Shown here: one piece after another, positions 62,113 through 64,000 of the stretch | How the letters are laid out: each line of letters opens with the position of its first letter | Numbering within the stretch: the first letter of the stretch is position 1 | Source: Roseateles depolymerans | GTDB taxonomy: Bacteria; Pseudomonadota; Gammaproteobacteria; Burkholderiales; Burkholderiaceae_C | Length of the DNA stretch: 64,000 bases | Assembly (NCBI GenBank): GCA_003241055.1 | Contig: QFOD01000019.1 | Span: 1 to 64,000 of the forward strand | Direction of reading: 5' to 3' | Made by a program: the position numbers and the translations under genes | The notes under the pieces: model-generated | Databases searched by the model: none | Seen by the model: only the letters and a program-made list of their open reading frames with translations | Told to the model about the DNA's origin: nothing

Positions 62113-62601
62113 ATGCTGCTTCAGGAGGATGCCTTTGTGAAGCCCGTGATTCGATTTCTGCGCATGCGCTGCCGCAGCCCCGACGCGCCGCCCGAGCCTC
62201 ATCGCGACGGCGTGTTGGCCGTGGCGGCGATCAACGAGCGCGCCGGCCTCGCGCGTCTGCTGCTGGTGGACATGGGCCCGTGGGGGCGCAATGACGGTGC
62301 CAGCGTGACCAACGCCTTCCAGGTGATCGTGCCGGCGGCCCATCGCTGGCTGATCGGAGGCTTCGGGGTCAGCTTGTCGGAGACCCTGATCGTCGAGCTC
62401 GATGGCGCCGGGCACTTCGACCTGATCGGCGACCTGGGGGACGGCGCGGGATTGCGGCACATGCCGCTGCCGGCGGCGCGGGGCACCAGCACGCCGCGCA
62501 CCCGTGCCGCGTTCATGCAATGGGCGGGCGAGGCGGCCGTGCCGATGCTGAAGGCCGTCGACGCCATGCGGGAGGGCATGTGGGCGGGCGTGGAGGGTTG
62601 A
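62113..62601 (+). CDS. Hypothetical protein
   Basis: A 162-residue protein with an ordered alpha/beta look (VLAVAAINERAGLARLLLV) and no domain I recognise. A GTG at 62137 is an alternative start. It follows the helicase by 28 bases and is probably in the same operon. The function is unknown. Confidence 0.6.
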   Translation: MLLQEDAFVKPVIRFLRMRCRSPDAPPEPHRDGVLAVAAINERAGLARLLLVDMGPWGRNDGASVTNAFQVIVPAAHRWLIGGFGVSLSETLIVELDGAGHFDLIGDLGDGAGLRHMPLPAARGTSTPRTRAAFMQWAGEAAVPMLKAVDAMREGMWAGVEG

Positions 62602-62655
62602 TCGGCATCGCCTGAGGGTGATCCTGATCGCACACACAGAGCAAGGAGGTGTGCC

Positions 62656-63240
62656 ATGGACATGAGACATCCGGTTCAAAGCCTGACCTGGGCCCTGATG
62701 CGCGCGCTGGAACAAGACCTCGCCGGCAGCGAGTCGGCCCTGGTCAACGAGTTGCTGCGCACCGAGGCCGGCCCCATCACCGTCCGGCCGCGTGTTGAGG
62801 ACTGCACGGTGGTCCTGTTCTCCCAGGTCTGGCGCGCGGGCGACCTGGGTTGGGTGCGGGGCGACGAAGAAGAGCGCATCGAGGCGGAGACCGTCGTCAT
62901 CACCGGCCCGGCCGGTGACGCCTGCGTCTACGTCTCCACGCAGCTGATGTATCACGTCGGCCACCCGAACCGCCGCTTCTTCCTGGATGTGGCCGGCCAG
63001 TGCATGCGCGCCCGGACGCAGAGCAGTGCCTACGAGGGCCGCGACTCGGCCGACCTGGAGGCTCTCGACTTCGAGGTGGCTGGGGCACTCGCCCGTATCA
63101 GCGGCGCGCTGCACGGCATGGACCAGCCGGATGCGGCCCGCGTGGCGCGAGCCCTGCGCGATTGCGTCTCGCAGGTCGAGGCCACAGCCGGCCTACAGCA
63201 GGGGCTTCCGGTGACGGCGGTGCAAGCCGTGTCAGGATGA
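62656..63240 (+). CDS. Hypothetical protein
   Basis: A 194-residue soluble protein with an AAGGAGG site before the ATG. The pattern VVLFSQVWRAGDLGW and VSTQLMYHVGHPNRRFFLD suggests a compact alpha/beta domain, but none is recognised. It lies 54 bases after the previous gene, with the same strand and codon use, so it is likely part of the same element operon. Confidence 0.65.
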   Translation: MDMRHPVQSLTWALMRALEQDLAGSESALVNELLRTEAGPITVRPRVEDCTVVLFSQVWRAGDLGWVRGDEEERIEAETVVITGPAGDACVYVSTQLMYHVGHPNRRFFLDVAGQCMRARTQSSAYEGRDSADLEALDFEVAGALARISGALHGMDQPDAARVARALRDCVSQVEATAGLQQGLPVTAVQAVSG

Positions 63241-63271
63241 CTCTGCCGTAACGAGCAAAGGGAGCCGCATC

Positions 63272-64000
63272 ATGCGCAAACTCTGGATCGGCCTGCTGAT
63301 GGCCGCGATCATGGGCACCGCAACCGCGGACGACGCCACGCCGCCCATCGAACAACAGCTGACGGTGCCCGCCGACGCCGCCAAGGCGCTGTCCGAGCTG
63401 AAGTCCACCCCGTTCGTCCTGCGCGCGCGACGGTATGCCGGCAACGGTGCCTCGGAGGCCGCCTACCGCCGGCTCGACGCGGCACTCACCGACCTCGCGA
63501 AGTCGCGTGGCCTGCCGGTGGCCAGCGACGGGGCAGCGTCCTATGTCGTGGAAGTGGACTCGACCTTCTACGTGTACACGAGCAAGTTCAATGCGCGCCT
63601 GGTGCGTCTCGCGGACTACACCGACGCACAGATGGCCGGCACGGCGGACAAGGTGGCGACGGCCCAGCAGCCCGTCGATGCGCTGCGCATTGCGGCGGGC
63701 GCGCTGGGCATCGTGCGCGGCTGGATTTCGCCGTCGTTCGGTAGCTACATGATCGCGGGCGGCGCGGCGCCGGTGCTGTTCGGTTCCGGCGAGGCGCCGC
63801 GCAGGCTGTTCGTGGCGGGCCGCGAGCGCTACGAACGGGGCGAGCAGGAAGTCAACACGAAGCTGCGCGTGCTGAAAGACGGCACGGTCCTCGCGACGGC
63901 TTCGGTGCGGCACTGGACCCGGGGCGACGAGCCGCCGTTCAGGATCGACGAGCTGGTCACCGCGAACTGGGACGAGGTGCTGCGCCAGCTCGGAGCCGAC
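63272..64000 (+). CDS. Secreted hypothetical protein, cut by the window end
   Basis: The open frame starts at an ATG with AAAGGGAG upstream and runs 243 codons to the edge without a stop. An N-terminal signal peptide (RKLWIGLLMAAIMGTATA, cut near ADDA) is clear, so the protein is exported. The mature part has repeated Tyr/Val-rich strands (SYVVEVDSTFYVYTSKF) and no recognisable family. It could be a periplasmic part of an element transfer or pilus module, but that is speculation. Confidence 0.7.
   Translation, partial: MRKLWIGLLMAAIMGTATADDATPPIEQQLTVPADAAKALSELKSTPFVLRARRYAGNGASEAAYRRLDAALTDLAKSRGLPVASDGAASYVVEVDSTFYVYTSKFNARLVRLADYTDAQMAGTADKVATAQQPVDALRIAAGALGIVRGWISPSFGSYMIAGGAAPVLFGSGEAPRRLFVAGRERYERGEQEVNTKLRVLKDGTVLATASVRHWTRGDEPPFRIDELVTANWDEVLRQLGAD

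Overview
The window is GC-rich DNA with dense short-spaced operons, chemoreceptors, two-component systems, a PEP-CTERM protein and a PRTRC cassette. This gene content and codon usage fit a betaproteobacterium of the order Burkholderiales (Rubrivivax/Methylibium/Leptothrix-like). That placement is inferred from content, not from a search. No rRNA, tRNA or CRISPR array was seen.

Left part (1-13.7 kb). It opens with four 23-bp-period repeats typical of an IS21-family end, followed by a large SF1 helicase. Next comes a leftward receiver + HisKA kinase pair, then a rightward sensory cluster: NarL-type regulator, CPBP protease, TonB-dependent receptor, periplasmic binding protein and NarX-type kinase. 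A CZB-type chemoreceptor lies convergent to it. This part looks chromosomal or like an older accessory region.

Middle and right parts (about 13.9-64 kb) look like one large integrative element or plasmid segment. Backbone-type genes are interleaved with cargo. Backbone candidates are a degenerate tyrosine-recombinase-like protein, DUF1173, a short GntR regulator, an SF2 helicase, a DinG-like helicase, a gp3/RDF-like zinc protein, SbcD-like and SbcC-like proteins, RadC, ArdB, a PAPS-reductase-like protein, the complete ParB-E-C-F-B-A-ThiF run of a PRTRC cassette, and a UvrD-like helicase. Cargo includes a PEP-CTERM protein, a possible stand-alone proteasome-fold protein, a flavin monooxygenase, an ankyrin-like protein and a Na+/H+ antiporter. 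It also includes a probable defence operon (Xre/RES toxin-antitoxin, caspase-like protease, AbiJ-NTD3-like nuclease), a LysR/binding-protein/chemoreceptor block that separates sbcD from sbcC, and an Xre repressor with twin operators. A GGDEF-EAL protein and an FNR-box-controlled stress block (alcohol dehydrogenase, NYN protein, DksA/TraR protein, two universal stress proteins) complete it. No relaxase, type IV secretion gene or replication initiator is in view, so ICE versus plasmid is unresolved.

The strongest candidates for something undescribed are: (i) the four-gene RES/Xre-caspase-AbiJ-nuclease operon at 26.56-30.78 kb behind a perfect palindromic operator; (ii) the PRTRC ubiquitin-like conjugation cassette on a mobile backbone; (iii) the orphan proteasome-like protein at 18.25-19.18 kb; and (iv) the receptor-binding protein-kinase signalling cluster at 5.1-11.3 kb.
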